DNA from: Alphaproteobacteria bacterium
GTDB taxonomy: Bacteria > Pseudomonadota > Alphaproteobacteria > Micavibrionales > Micavibrionaceae
Length of the DNA stretch: 43,889 nt
Assembly: GCA_021741325.1 (NCBI GenBank)
Contig: JAIOYC010000003.1
Coordinates: forward strand, 1-43,889
Direction of reading: 5' to 3'
The notes below the pieces were generated by a model. It saw only the letters and a list, made by a program, of their open reading frames with translations. It was not told where the DNA came from and did not search any database. The position numbers and the translations under genes were made by a program. Shown here piece by piece: positions 43,424-43,889 of this stretch. Position 1 is the stretch's first letter. Every line of letters begins with the position of its first letter.

Positions 43424-43889
43424 TCATTCTCCGGATTCAGCGGTTCTTTTCGTCCCGCTCAGGAAATAATTCACGCCCATATCCGTCTCCGACAGCGCAA
43501 ACTCCCCCGAAAGCGGATGAAAGGCCAGACCCGTGATATCCCGGGGCGACAGCCCGGAATCCGTGCACATCCGCGCCAGTTGCGAAGGCCGCAGAAACCG
43601 CTTCCACTGGTGCGTCCCGCGCGGCACCCAGCGCAGGATATATTCCGCCGCGACGATGCCCAGGGCGAATGATTTCGCCGTGCGGTTCAGCGTGGAAAAA
43701 ATCACGATTCCGCCCGGTTTCACGACGCGGGCGCACTGCCGGACGAACTTCGCCGGGTCGTCCACATGCTCGATGATCTCCAGCGCCAGAACGACGTCGT
43801 ACAGGGCGTCCGTCTCCTCGATCAGACCGTTCTTATAGTCGATGGAAAGACCGGACTGCGCGGCGTGCTCCCGGGCGACCTCGATGGCC
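43424..43889 (-). CDS. ubiG: Ubiquinone biosynthesis O-methyltransferase, 5'-truncated by the window edge
   Basis: UbiG carries out two O-methylations in ubiquinone synthesis, using SAM. The frame is open to the right edge of the window, giving the C-terminal 155 residues: 'ALEIIEHVDDPAKFV' (motif II region), 'VVKPGGIVIFSTLNRTAKSF' and 'YILRWVPRGTHQWKRFLRPS', all typical of UbiG. The SAM-binding 'DVGCGGG' motif lies outside the window. Confidence 0.94.
   Translation of the reverse strand, partial: AIEVAREHAAQSGLSIDYKNGLIEETDALYDVVLALEIIEHVDDPAKFVRQCARVVKPGGIVIFSTLNRTAKSFALGIVAAEYILRWVPRGTHQWKRFLRPSQLARMCTDSGLSPRDITGLAFHPLSGEFALSETDMGVNYFLSGTKRTAESGE

Overview
The window looks like a chromosome segment of an alphaproteobacterium. 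The support is a rplQ with an Ala/Pro/Lys-rich C-terminal extension, a COX15-type heme A synthase, the order secY-adk-rpsM-rpsK-rpoA-rplQ, carboxynorspermidine decarboxylase and an OM porin ending in Phe. A chromosomal dotD-dotC-dotB set and a cluster of peptidoglycan hydrolases would suit a predatory or host-associated lineage such as the Micavibrio-like group. That placement is inference.

Layout. (1) 1-4447, plus strand: a coiled-coil protein cut by the window edge, an orphan, a two-domain M23 peptidase/lysozyme-fold protein, and a protein with two muramidase-like domains; none of the complete ones has a signal peptide. (2) 4461-7490: mdh, two orphans, and a translationally coupled pair of bacterial PH-domain membrane proteins. 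(3) 7777-10314: dotD-dotC-dotB, the outer-membrane and ATPase parts of a type IVB (Dot/Icm, IncI Tra) secretion system. (4) 10603-15989: orphans, then on the minus strand secY-adk-rpsM-rpsK-rpoA-rplQ, with a small heptamer-repeat hairpin filling the secY-adk gap. (5) 16063-19156: nspC, a GNAT enzyme, a membrane orphan and an ankyrin-like protein. (6) 19273-21940: gmd and fcl (GDP-L-fucose synthesis), facing a YggS-family PLP protein. (7) 22031-28486: porin, heme A synthase, a sigma-region-4-like orphan, gyrA and a VanX/DdpX-like dipeptidase. (8) 28660-33124: mlaE-mlaF, a frameshifted four-helix-bundle (S23-type) gene flanked by heptamer repeats, and the class A penicillin-binding protein mrcA. 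(9) 33140-37394: orphans, a DsbC/G-like periplasmic thiol protein, an Ala/Pro-rich protein, a lytic transglycosylase and a GNAT-like protein. (10) 37455-39930: a TPP riboswitch controlling a CHMI/tautomerase-like gene, thiC and a small DUF3658-like gene. (11) 39937-41630: an accessory patch with REP-type repeats, two extra diverged copies of the thiC 3' end, each leading straight into an AT-rich gene, and a diverged copy of the start of the downstream YCII gene. (12) 41772-43889: YCII protein, PhnA-like zinc-ribbon protein, two small membrane/lipoprotein genes, an orphan, and ubiG running off the right edge.

The most unusual part is the thiC-YCII patch. Repeated thiC tails, each fused by a TAATG or near-TAATG junction to a different gene, suggest repeated capture of cargo genes at the 3' end of thiC. 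One cargo protein looks HEPN-like, which raises the possibility of a defence or toxin hotspot. A second recurrent signal is a GGTNATR heptamer repeat that both flanks the broken S23-type gene before mrcA and forms a hairpin between secY and adk; both copies end in the same CACCTAAAT next to the following gene. No tRNA, rRNA, CRISPR array, integrase or transposase gene was seen.
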